Below, piece by piece: positions 43,912 through 51,784 of a DNA stretch of 64,000 bases. The notes beneath the pieces are model-generated. The model saw nothing but the letters and a program-made list of their open reading frames with translations, was not told the origin of the DNA and searched no databases. Numbering within the stretch: position 1 is the stretch's first letter; each line of letters opens with the position of its first letter. The position numbers and the translations under genes are program-made. The stretch is from Rhodocyclaceae bacterium (GTDB lineage: Bacteria; Pseudomonadota; Gammaproteobacteria; Burkholderiales; CAIKXV01): contig JADCHX010000010.1 in the NCBI GenBank assembly GCA_020248265.1, positions 62,001 to 126,000 of the forward strand. Reading direction: 5' to 3'.

Positions 43912-44760
43912 CTAGCAGTCGTCGAAGCCCGGCCCGGTGCCGGCCGAGGCGCGCCGCTGGCGCCGCATCTCGAACAGGCAGACCGCAGCCGCTGCGGCGA
44001 CGTTCAGGGATTCCACGTCGGGGGCCTGGTCGATCGCCACCAGCGCGCCGCACTCGGCTATCGCCGCCTCGACAGGCTCGCCCAGCCCGGCACCCTCGTG
44101 GCCGAACACCCAGGCGCAGCGCGGCTGCAGGTCGATCGAATCGAGCGTGACCATCGCATGCGACGAGGTACCGTAGGCCGGCACCCCCAGCGAGCGGCAG
44201 CATTGCGCCAGGTCGTCGACGCTGGCGAGGTTGAGCAGCGCATGTGCGCCCATCGCGGCGCGTATCACCTTCGGCGACCAGAATGCCGCGGTACCGGGCC
44301 CGGCCACCGCGTGGCCCACGCCAGCGGCGGCGCAGGTGCGCAGGATCGCTCCGACGTTGCCAGGGTCCTGGATGCGGTCGAGCAGCACCACATCCTGCCC
44401 GCGCATGGCATCGAGGTTACCCTCGCGCGGCATGATCTCGGCCACCAGCCTGGACGGCGAGTCGAGGCCCGACAGCTGGTCCAGCAGCGAGGCCGGGAAA
44501 GCGAGGATCTCGATGTGCCGGGCACGTGCATCGTCGAGTACACGGGTCACGCCAGGCCAGCGTGCCGGCACCTCGAGCGCGGCCGCATCGACCGCAAGGG
44601 TAGTCACCGGATGATCCCGCTCGAGCCAGGCTCCGATCAGGTGATCGCCTTCGAGCAGCGTACGGTTGGAACGGGTGCGCTCGCGCGGTTCGGTCGCCAG
44701 CCGGCGCAACCGCTGGAACGTCGGGTTCGCCCGCGACGTGATCTGGATGACGTCACTCAT
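43912..44760 (-). CDS. TrmH-family (SpoU) RNA methyltransferase
   Basis: The 282-residue protein methylates a ribose 2'-OH in RNA. The N-terminal substrate-binding part (about 1-105) has ITSRANPTFQRLRRL and RTLLEGDHLIGAWL; the C-terminal SPOUT domain shows VVLLDRIQDPGNVGAILRTCAAAGV (motif 1), WVFGHEGAGLGEPV (motif 2) and DVESLNVAAAAAVCLFE (motif 3) forming the knot. rRNA 23S is the most usual target, but tRNA is possible. ATG at 44760, divergent from DUF1993. Confidence 0.92.
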   Translation of the reverse strand: MSDVIQITSRANPTFQRLRRLATEPRERTRSNRTLLEGDHLIGAWLERDHPVTTLAVDAAALEVPARWPGVTRVLDDARARHIEILAFPASLLDQLSGLDSPSRLVAEIMPREGNLDAMRGQDVVLLDRIQDPGNVGAILRTCAAAGVGHAVAGPGTAAFWSPKVIRAAMGAHALLNLASVDDLAQCCRSLGVPAYGTSSHAMVTLDSIDLQPRCAWVFGHEGAGLGEPVEAAIAECGALVAIDQAPDVESLNVAAAAAVCLFEMRRQRRASAGTGPGFDDC

Positions 44761-44930
44761 CGGCCGATGATAGCAACCGGCATGGTCGGCGTGCGCTCAA
44801 GGGCCGGCATCCGCACCCGCGATGCCGACCGTGCCGCGGCCACGCGCCTATACTCGACCAGCGAACGACCCGCCCGCAGCCAGCCGCCACACCTGCGGGC
44901 CAGCCCGCTTCAACCACAGGAGACATACGC

Positions 44931-45437
44931 ATGACGATCTCGATGTACACCGCCTCGGTCCCCGTGTTCACTCGTAACCTCGCCAACCTCGCCGCGATCC
45001 TCGACAAGGCAGCCGCGCACTGCGCCGCCAGCAACATCACCGAGCCGGCGATGCTGCAGGCCCGCCTGTTTCCGGACATGTTCACCTTCACGAAGCAGGT
45101 GCAGGTCGCGGCCGACTTCGCGAAGGCCGGCGTCGGCCGCCTCGCCGGCGCCGAGCCGCCGAAGTTCGACGACGCCGAGCAGTCGTTCGCCGAGCTGAAG
45201 GCCCGCGTCGAGAAGACCATCGCCTACATCGACACCTTCACTGCCGCGCAGATCGACGGCAGCGAAGAGCGGCAGGTGTCGTACATGATGGGCAAGTACC
45301 CGATCGACATGAAGGGCCAGGCGTACCTGCTCGGCTTCATCTTGCCGAACTTCTACTTCCACTATACGACCGCGTACAACCTGCTGCGGCACAACGGGCT
45401 GGCGATCGGCAAGGGCGACTTCATCGGGCGGGGGTGA
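44931..45437 (+). CDS. DUF1993 family protein
   Basis: The 168-residue protein matches the DUF1993 family: MYTASVPVFTRNLANLAAILDKA at the N-terminus, LQARLFPDMFTFTKQVQVAADFAK in the middle, and GQAYLLGFILPNFYFHYTTAYNLLRHNG near the end. It is probably a helical bundle of the DinB type; no activity is known. CAGGAGA precedes ATG 44931. TATACT upstream (about 44849) may be a -10 box. The gene ends at the structured gap 45438-45794. Confidence 0.9.
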   Translation: MTISMYTASVPVFTRNLANLAAILDKAAAHCAASNITEPAMLQARLFPDMFTFTKQVQVAADFAKAGVGRLAGAEPPKFDDAEQSFAELKARVEKTIAYIDTFTAAQIDGSEERQVSYMMGKYPIDMKGQAYLLGFILPNFYFHYTTAYNLLRHNGLAIGKGDFIGRG

Positions 45438-45470
45438 GCGGCGGCGTACCTTGCTGATCGGTTCCGGCTG

Positions 45471-45540
45471 GCGGGGGTGGGGTTCCCCCCGGCTGGCTCC
45501 GGTTGGCACAGTCGCCTGCCGGGGGGAACCCCACCCCCGC
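45471..45540. repeat. 23-base perfect inverted repeat, 24-base loop
   Basis: The arms 45471-45493 and 45518-45540 are exact inverted copies; each begins GCGGGGGTGGGG or ends CCCCACCCCCGC. The loop is TGGCTCCGGT...CGCCT. The element starts 33 bases after the DUF1993 stop, in the gap between this gene and the convergent Bug receptor. The stem is very stable and could block transcription from both sides, though no T-run follows. Confidence 0.85.
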
Positions 45541-45670
45541 TTCCTGCGCACTGCCCGGCCGGCACGCGCCGTTGGGGTGGAGGAGGAATGTGGCGGCATC
45601 GCGGGCGTGCCGAGACGACAGCCTCCCGTCGCTCAGGGCACCCAGCCAACGCACCGGAAATCGCTGGCCC

Positions 45671-45744
45671 GGCCTGTCGGGGGGTGTCGTCGGCGGGGCG
45701 CCTGCGCCAGCCTAAGCCCCGCCGACGACACCCCCCGGCAGGCC
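45671..45744. repeat. 29-base near-perfect inverted repeat, 16-base loop
   Basis: The arms 45671-45699 and 45716-45744 match at 28 of 29 positions; the single difference allows a G-T pair in RNA. The arms carry CGGGGGGTGTCGTCGGCGG and its complement. It is unrelated in sequence to the hairpin at 45471-45540, so two different structured elements occupy the same convergent gap. The 130 bases between them show no ORF or other signal I can name. Confidence 0.85.
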
Positions 45745-45794
45745 CCGCGCGCCTCCGCACGCAGAGCCAACCTGCGCAAGCCGAAGCCGGAACG

Positions 45795-46790
45795 CTACGA
45801 CTTCAAGCCCGCCGCCCGTATCACCTTCGCCCAGGTCTCGATCTGCGCCTGGATGTAAGCAGCGAACTCCGCCGGCGAACTGCCCACCGGCTCGAAGCCC
45901 TGCGCGATGAGCTTGTCGCGCATGTCCGGCGTACCGATGATCTTCACGGTCTCGGCATGCATCCGGTCGATCACCCCGCGCGGCGTCGCCGCCGGAGCAA
46001 GCAGGCCGTACCAGGTTGCCGCGTCGTAGTTCGGCACTCCCGCCTCGATCATCGTCGGCAGGTCGGGCAAGGCCTGGGAACGCGCACGGGTCGTGACAGC
46101 GACTGCGCGCAGGCGACTGGCCTTCACCAGCGGCATCGCCGCCGGCGTGGTCGCAAACATCAGCTGCACCTGCCCGCCCATCAGGTCGGCCAGTGCTGCG
46201 CCACCGCCCTTGTACGGTACGTGCAGCATGTCGATCTTCGCCAGGTTCTTCAGCAGTTCGCCGGCGAGATGCGAGGACGTGCCATTGCCGGCGGAAGGGA
46301 ACGCGAGAGCCCCGGGTTTCGCCCGGGCCAGCGCGAGCAGTTCCTTGACCGTCTTCACCGGCAGCGCCGGGTGCACGACCAGCACGTTCGGCGTGATCGC
46401 CACCTGGGAGATCGGCGCGAAATCCCTGACCGGATCGAACGGGACTGGCGCCAGGCTCACGTTGATCGCATTCGGCGCCACGTTGCCCATCAGCAGCGTG
46501 TAGCCGTCGGGGGCAGCGCGCGCGGCGACTTCGGTGCCGATGTTGCCGCCCGCCCCGCCGCGGTTGTCGATCACCACCGTCTGTCCCAGCGCTTCGCTGA
46601 AGCGCGGCGCCAGGAGGCGCGCGACGATGTCCGTGCCACCGCCGGGCACGAACGCGACGATCATCCGGACCGGCTTCGACGGCCACGCCGTCTGTGCCGC
46701 GGCGGGTGCCGACGCAGCGGCTGCCGCAGCCAACACGACCGCCCGGAAAGCGGCCGACCTCGATACCTGCCTGCCCTGCATCATGTCCAT
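45795..46790 (-). CDS. Bug/TctC-family periplasmic receptor (last gene of cluster)
   Basis: The 331-residue protein has a short signal peptide ending SAPAAAQ (about residue 33) followed by TAWPSKPVRMIVAFVPGGGTDIVAR, VVIDNRGGAGGNIGTEVAARAAPDGYTLL, VVHPALPVKTVKELLALAR, HVPYKGGGAALADLMGGQV and LPDLPTMIEAGVPNYDAATWYG, the standard Bug scaffold. ATG at 46790 (two more Met codons follow) sits 11 bases after the Gfo/Idh stop. It is the promoter-distal receptor of the large minus-strand run. Confidence 0.92.
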   Translation of the reverse strand: MDMMQGRQVSRSAAFRAVVLAAAAAASAPAAAQTAWPSKPVRMIVAFVPGGGTDIVARLLAPRFSEALGQTVVIDNRGGAGGNIGTEVAARAAPDGYTLLMGNVAPNAINVSLAPVPFDPVRDFAPISQVAITPNVLVVHPALPVKTVKELLALARAKPGALAFPSAGNGTSSHLAGELLKNLAKIDMLHVPYKGGGAALADLMGGQVQLMFATTPAAMPLVKASRLRAVAVTTRARSQALPDLPTMIEAGVPNYDAATWYGLLAPAATPRGVIDRMHAETVKIIGTPDMRDKLIAQGFEPVGSSPAEFAAYIQAQIETWAKVIRAAGLKS

Positions 46791-46801
46791 CCGTTTCCCG
46801 T

Positions 46802-47881
46802 TCAACCGGGCAGCGGCAGGTGCACCGCGCCCCCCGAGGCGACCGAAGCTTCGATCGCCAGCGTTGCTTCGAGTGTCGCACGGGCGGTCCGCGCATCGGG
46901 CAGCACGCATGGCGATCCGAGCACCAGGAAATCGAGCCACGCCCGCGTCTCGTTGGCGATCGGCCCCCAGAACTCGCCCAGCGCCCAATCGCCGGGCGTG
47001 CCGCTCTGCAGGAACACCATGTTCACGTTGTGGTCGGGCAGGTATACGTGCGGCATGCCCTTCTCGGAATACATCAGCTGGTCGGTGTGGTCGTCGTCGA
47101 GGATCATCACGCCCTGGTCGCCGATCAGTTCGACGCGCGCGGCATGGCCCAGCGCCGGGTACATAGATGGAAGCGCATAGCTCACGGTGAGGTTGGCGAC
47201 GGTGCCGCGCTCATAGGTCAGCAGCGCGAAGTCGACATCGTCCGCCGCATGGCCGGCAGCCGCGAGCACGCCCTTCTGGCCACGCGCATACACCTCGCGC
47301 AACGGCTCGCCGTCGAGGAACCAGCCGATCAGGTCGACGTAGTACGTCAGCGCATCGACCACCGGCGTCGCATGGGGGTTGCGCCCCATCATCGCCAGCG
47401 CCTGCGCTCGCGAGTTGTATACGCGTGCCGAGGCGCCGAGGACCTTCCCGATCCGCCCCTGCAGGATCTGCTCGCGTGCGATCAGGTAGCGATCCTTGTA
47501 GCGGCGGCTGTAGCCGACCCGCAGATCGGTGCCCGCCTTCTGCGCCGCGGCGATCACCCGGTCGGCATCGGCGAGCGTGAGCGCGACCGGCTTCTCGACC
47601 AGCACCGGCTTGCCCGCGGCGATCGCGCGCAGCACCGGCGCCAGATGCTCGCCTTCCGGCGTCGACACGATCACTGCATCGACCTCGGGATGGTCGATGA
47701 TCGCGTCGTTGTCGGTACCATGCAGCGCGGCACCGCAGAGCCCCGCCGTGCGCGCCGCGTTCTTCGGATCGCTGTCCGACACGGCGATGAACCGCACGCC
47801 GGCGTGCTTCGCCGCGAGCCGTGCACGCAAGGTACCGATACGGCCCGCGCCGATGATGCCCAGGCCGATCGGTTTCATCAT
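46802..47881 (-). CDS. Gfo/Idh/MocA family NAD(P)-dependent oxidoreductase
   Basis: The 359-residue protein has the N-terminal Rossmann motif GLGIIGAGRIGTLRARLAA, VSTPEGEHLAPVLRAIAAGKPVLVEKPVALT (the EKP motif with catalytic Lys), VGYSRRYKDRYLIAREQI and DALTYYVDLIGWFLDG. This is the inositol-2-dehydrogenase-like group that oxidises sugars, inositols or sugar acids. ATG at 47881 overlaps the stop of the upstream Bug gene in ATGA, so it is co-translated with a receptor, suggesting that the receptor delivers its substrate or a precursor. Confidence 0.92.
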   Translation of the reverse strand: MMKPIGLGIIGAGRIGTLRARLAAKHAGVRFIAVSDSDPKNAARTAGLCGAALHGTDNDAIIDHPEVDAVIVSTPEGEHLAPVLRAIAAGKPVLVEKPVALTLADADRVIAAAQKAGTDLRVGYSRRYKDRYLIAREQILQGRIGKVLGASARVYNSRAQALAMMGRNPHATPVVDALTYYVDLIGWFLDGEPLREVYARGQKGVLAAAGHAADDVDFALLTYERGTVANLTVSYALPSMYPALGHAARVELIGDQGVMILDDDHTDQLMYSEKGMPHVYLPDHNVNMVFLQSGTPGDWALGEFWGPIANETRAWLDFLVLGSPCVLPDARTARATLEATLAIEASVASGGAVHLPLPG

Positions 47882-48885
47882 TCCACCTTGATCCCGGCGT
47901 CCTTGATGACCTTGGTCCACTGGGCGATCTGCTGCTTCACGTAGGCCGCGAAGGCCTGTGGCGTGTCGCCGACCGGCTCGAGGCCCTGCGCCAGCAGGCG
48001 CTCGCGAACGTCAGTGGTCGCCAGCGCCTTGAGGATGTCGGCGTGCAGCCGGGCGACCAGCGCCGGCGACGCACCGGCCGGCAGGAACACCCCGTTCATG
48101 TTGTCGGTGACGAAGTTCGTGAAGCCCTGCTCCACCATCGTCGGCACGTCCGGAAGGCTGGCCGAACGCTTCGCGCTGGTGATCGCCAGCGCGCGCAGCT
48201 TGCCGGCCTGCACGTGCGGCACCGCCGGCGGCTGTGCCATGCAGCCAACCGGGTTCTGGTTGCCGACCACCGAGGTTGTCGCAGGGCCGGCGCCACCGTA
48301 GGGCACGTGCTGGATGTCTGCACCGGTCATCGCCTTGAACATCTCGCAAGACAGCTGCGGCGTGGTACCGAGCCCGGGCGAGGCATAGCTGAACTTGCCC
48401 GGCTGCGACTTGACCAGCGCGACCAGTTCCTTCATCGACTTCGCGGGAACCGACGGATGCACGACGAACAGGTTCGGCGAGGTCGCGGCATTGGTCACCG
48501 GCACGAAGCTCTTGAACGGATCCCAGCGCAGCTTCTCGTACAGCGCCGGGTTCACCACGTAGCTGGAGCTGGTGACCAGCACGGTGTAGCCGTCGGGCGC
48601 GGCACGGGCGGCGATCTCGACGCCCAGGTTGCCGCCGGCGCCGGCGCGGTTGTCGATCAGCACAGTCTGGCCCCACAGGTCCCCCAGCCGCTGGCCGAGC
48701 AGCCGCGCCACGATGTCGGTCGGGCCGCCGGGCGCGAACGGGACGATCATGCGTACGGGCCGGGAGGGGAATACGTCCGCACCCTTGCCCTGCGCGAGCG
48801 CAGGCGCTGCCGGCATCAGGGAGGCTGCGCCCAGCAGCGCACCGGTTGCGATGATGGCCCGCCGTGCGGGTCGATTCGTCTTCAC
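47878..48885 (-). CDS. Bug/TctC-family periplasmic receptor
   Basis: The 335-residue precursor has a signal peptide with a twin-arginine-like start (NRPARRAIIATGALLG) and cleavage near PALAQ (32). The mature part shows FPSRPVRMIVPFAPGGPTDIVARL, VLIDNRAGAGGNLGVEIAARAAPDGYTVL and VVHPSVPAKSMKELVALV. The GTG start at 48885 is supported by GAGGAGAA seven bases upstream. It resembles the next receptor (48929-49987) most closely, sharing PFAPGGPTD, LSCEM and VVGNQNP/IVGNQTP, so the two look like a tandem duplication. Confidence 0.92.
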   Translation of the reverse strand: MKTNRPARRAIIATGALLGAASLMPAAPALAQGKGADVFPSRPVRMIVPFAPGGPTDIVARLLGQRLGDLWGQTVLIDNRAGAGGNLGVEIAARAAPDGYTVLVTSSSYVVNPALYEKLRWDPFKSFVPVTNAATSPNLFVVHPSVPAKSMKELVALVKSQPGKFSYASPGLGTTPQLSCEMFKAMTGADIQHVPYGGAGPATTSVVGNQNPVGCMAQPPAVPHVQAGKLRALAITSAKRSASLPDVPTMVEQGFTNFVTDNMNGVFLPAGASPALVARLHADILKALATTDVRERLLAQGLEPVGDTPQAFAAYVKQQIAQWTKVIKDAGIKVE

Positions 48886-48928
48886 TTCGTTCTCCTCGTT
48901 GGATGCGCCGGGACGGAAGGCCCCAGGA

Positions 48929-49987
48929 TCAGTCTGACTTGATGTTCGACGCGCGGATGACCTTGCCGTACATCTCGACCTCCTCGCGCACCTGGCGCGC
49001 GAACTGGGCTGGCGTATTGGCCACCGGCTCGAATCCGAGCGGCCCGAGCCGGTCCTGGACGTCGGGCAGCATCACGATGCGGGCAATCTCGGCGTGCAGG
49101 CGGTTGACGATCGCCACGGACGTGCCGGCCGGTACGAACACGCCGGTCATCAGGTCGTTGACCAAGCCGGGAAACCCGCTCTCGACCATCGTCGGCACGT
49201 CGGGATTCTGCTTCCAGCGCTGGGCGCTGGTCACTGCGATCGGGCGCAGCGCACCCGATTTCAACTGCGGCTGGGCCGGTGGCAGGCCGAGGCAGCCGAT
49301 CGGAGTCTGGTTGCCAACGATCGAGGTCACTGCGGGCGCTGCCCCGTTGAACGGCACATGCTGGATGTCGATCTTCGCCGCCACGCGCAGCATCTCGCAG
49401 CTGAGGTGTCCGGTGGTGCCGGTCCCGGGCGATGCATAGCTGTACTTGCCGGGATTCGCACGCACCAGCGCGATCAGTTCGGCCAGGTTCTTCGCGGGTA
49501 CCGATGGATGCACGACCAGGATGTTCGGCGTGGTGTTCGCGCGGGTCACGGCGATCAGATCCTTGAACACGTCGTACCCGGGCTTGCTGAACAGGGTCTG
49601 GTTGACCACGACCGAACTGCTGGTGAACAGCACCGTATGTCCGTCGGGCGGAGCCTTGGCGGCCAGTGCCATGCCGATGTTGCCGCCCGCCCCGACGCGG
49701 TTGTCGATCACGACCGGCTGCCCCCAGGCATCGCTCATCTTCGGTCCGATCACCCGCGCCGCGACATCGGTCGGCCCACCCGGCGCGAAGGGTACGATGA
49801 TCCGCATCGGGCGCGTCGGGAACCCGGTGTCCGCAGCCGAGGCGCCAGCCAGCGGCAGCATCGCGCAAGCGACCACGATCGCCGTGCAGACGCCCACGCG
49901 CCACCCGCCCGTACCTGCAGCCGCCGCGTCCTGCAATCCGCAGGTCGGCATCGCTGTCACTGTCACCGTCTCCATTGCCATCCCCAT
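48929..49987 (-). CDS. Bug/TctC-family periplasmic receptor
   Basis: The 352-residue precursor carries a signal helix (about 30-52, AIVVACAMLPLAGASA) after a rather long N-terminus, so a start downstream of ATG 49987 is possible. The mature part has FPTRPMRIIVPFAPGGPTDVAAR, VVIDNRVGAGGNIGMALAAKAPPDGHTVL, VVHPSVPAKNLAELIALVR and HVPFNGAAPAVTSIVGNQTPIGCLGLPP. It is closely related to the receptor at 47878-48885. It starts five bases after the stop of the receptor upstream. Confidence 0.91.
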   Translation of the reverse strand: MGMAMETVTVTAMPTCGLQDAAAAGTGGWRVGVCTAIVVACAMLPLAGASAADTGFPTRPMRIIVPFAPGGPTDVAARVIGPKMSDAWGQPVVIDNRVGAGGNIGMALAAKAPPDGHTVLFTSSSVVVNQTLFSKPGYDVFKDLIAVTRANTTPNILVVHPSVPAKNLAELIALVRANPGKYSYASPGTGTTGHLSCEMLRVAAKIDIQHVPFNGAAPAVTSIVGNQTPIGCLGLPPAQPQLKSGALRPIAVTSAQRWKQNPDVPTMVESGFPGLVNDLMTGVFVPAGTSVAIVNRLHAEIARIVMLPDVQDRLGPLGFEPVANTPAQFARQVREEVEMYGKVIRASNIKSD

Positions 49988-49991
49988 CGCA

Positions 49992-50990
49992 TCAGTCCAT
50001 CTGCAGTTTCGCGGCCTTGATCACCTCGGCCCAGCGCTTGTATTCCTCGCGGATGAAGCGCGCGGTCTCGGCCGTGGTGCTCTTCATCGGTTCGGCACCG
50101 ATGCTGGACAAGCGCTCACGAACTTCCGGTTCGAACATCAGCCGCGACAGTTCCGAATTCATGCGATCGACGATCTGGCGCGGCGTCTTCGCCGGAAGGA
50201 AAACGCCGTACCAAGTCAGCACCTCGAGTCCGGGGAAGCCCGCTTCGGCAATGGTCGGGATCTCCGGTGCGTTCGGCACGCGGGCCGGGGTGAGCGTCGC
50301 GAGCGCGCGCAGCTTGCCCGCCCTGACCTGCGCCAGAGCGGCGCCGGTACCGATCGTGATCAGGTGCACGTTGCCGGCGACGGTATCCATCATCGCGGTG
50401 GCCGCGCCCTTGTACGGCACGTGCACCATGCGGGTGCCGGTACGCACCGCGAGCAGTTCGGTGCCGAGGTGGTTGGACGTCCCGACGCCACCGGAGCCGT
50501 AGCTGATGCGGTCCGGATTCGCCCTGGCATAGGCGACCAGTTCCTTCACGTTCTGCGCCGGCAGGGAGGGATGCACCGCCAGCAGGTTCGGGATCCAGGC
50601 GACGAGCGATACTGGTTCGAAGTCCTTGAACGGGTCGAAGCCGAGCTTGCGATACATGCTCGGGCTGATCACGAAGCCCGGCGCGACCAGCACGGCGGTA
50701 TAGCCGTCCGGCGCGGAGCGCGCGACGATCTCGGCACCGAGGTTGCCGCCGGCGCCGGGACGGTTGTCGGTGAGCACCGGCTGGCCGATCGCATCGCCCA
50801 GCCGGATCGCCAGGGTACGGCCAAGGATGTCGGTACCGCCGCCGGGAGGGAACGGCAGCACCAGCCGCACCGGCTTGACCGGCCAGGCGGGCTGAGCCTG
50901 GACGGCGCCGGCGCAAAGCAGCGCCAGCGCGCCGATAGCGGCGGTCGCGGCGGTGGCGGCGGTCGTGGAACCGGGTCCGTGGTTACGCAT
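49992..50990 (-). CDS. Bug/TctC-family periplasmic receptor
   Basis: The 332-residue precursor has a signal peptide (AIGALALLCAGAVQAQ, cleavage near residue 33), AWPVKPVRLVLPFPPGGGTDILGR, VLTDNRPGAGGNLGAEIVARSAPDGYTAV, AVHPSLPAQNVKELVAYAR and HVPYKGAATAMMDTVAGNV. It belongs to a different Bug branch from the two downstream neighbours. AGGAGAA precedes ATG 50990. The gap of 105 bases to otnC is the largest spacer in this part of the run and could hold an internal promoter. Confidence 0.92.
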   Translation of the reverse strand: MRNHGPGSTTAATAATAAIGALALLCAGAVQAQPAWPVKPVRLVLPFPPGGGTDILGRTLAIRLGDAIGQPVLTDNRPGAGGNLGAEIVARSAPDGYTAVLVAPGFVISPSMYRKLGFDPFKDFEPVSLVAWIPNLLAVHPSLPAQNVKELVAYARANPDRISYGSGGVGTSNHLGTELLAVRTGTRMVHVPYKGAATAMMDTVAGNVHLITIGTGAALAQVRAGKLRALATLTPARVPNAPEIPTIAEAGFPGLEVLTWYGVFLPAKTPRQIVDRMNSELSRLMFEPEVRERLSSIGAEPMKSTTAETARFIREEYKRWAEVIKAAKLQMD

Positions 50991-51095
50991 CTGATTCTCC
51001 TCCGTGCAGGCGCGACTGCCGGTGCCCAGGAGGCAGTCAGTGGCAGCTCGGCCTGCGGCGGTTGTTGTTGCCGCGTATTGTGCCGCAGCCCGCGC

Positions 51096-51749
51096 TCAGC
51101 CGGGGAAGCGGCGCTCCAGTTCGGCCACCTGGGAGGGGTCGAGCAGGCGCGTGCGCCGTCCGTCGAGCAGCAGCATCAGCCGGGCGGTCTGCTCGAGTTC
51201 CTCGACCGCATTGACCGCGGCCGCCAGCGAGCGCCCGGCCACCACCGGACCGTGGTTGGCGAGCAGGATCGAATGGTGCTTCGACGCGACCCTGCGTACC
51301 GCCTCGGCCAGCGCGCCATCGCCAGGCGGAAAATAGGGCACCAGCGCCAGCCGCCCGACCTGCATCACCGCATAGGCGGTGATCGGCGGAAAGACATTGT
51401 CCGGATCGATGCCGTCGAGGCAGGAGACCGCGACCGAATGCACCGAATGCAGGTGCACCACCGCGCCGCAGTCCGCGCGCTCGCCATACATCGACAGGTG
51501 CAGGAAGCTCTCTTTCGACGGCGCGTCGCCATCGACCAGCCTGCCGTCGGCATCCAGCCGCGACAGGCGCGCCGGGTCGAGCCGCCCGAGGCACGAGTTG
51601 GTCGGCGACATGAGCCAGCCATCGGACACCTTCACGCTGAGGTTGCCGGCCGATCCGTGCGCAAGCCCCCGGTCGTAGAGCGACCGGCCGAGCATCACGA
51701 GTTCTTCGCGCAGGCGATCTTCGTTAGGCGCGTTCGACACGTTCAGCAT
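51096..51749 (-). CDS. otnC: Class II aldolase family, 3-oxo-tetronate 4-phosphate decarboxylase
   Basis: OtnC decarboxylates 3-oxo-tetronate 4-phosphate to dihydroxyacetone phosphate at the end of four-carbon sugar-acid breakdown. The 217-residue protein has LYDRGLAHGSAGNLSVKV, the Ser/Pro-rich LMSPTNSCLG phosphate loop, KESFLHLSMYGER with the catalytic Glu position, and the zinc ligands VVHLHSVHSVAVSCL plus ILLANHGPVVAG. Adjacent otnK makes the OtnC assignment much more likely than fuculose or ribulose phosphate aldolase. ATG at 51749, 35 bases after otnK. Confidence 0.88.
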   Translation of the reverse strand: MLNVSNAPNEDRLREELVMLGRSLYDRGLAHGSAGNLSVKVSDGWLMSPTNSCLGRLDPARLSRLDADGRLVDGDAPSKESFLHLSMYGERADCGAVVHLHSVHSVAVSCLDGIDPDNVFPPITAYAVMQVGRLALVPYFPPGDGALAEAVRRVASKHHSILLANHGPVVAGRSLAAAVNAVEELEQTARLMLLLDGRRTRLLDPSQVAELERRFPG

Positions 51750-51784
51750 GGCAGGATCCTTCCGTTCGATGGCCCGGTCCGCGC

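Noticed and set aside
45438-45794. CRISPR array or small protein gene in the repeat-rich gap
   Set aside because: The repeats are two unrelated inverted pairs, not evenly spaced direct repeats, and the plus-strand frames here are Pro/Arg-rich without a plausible start.
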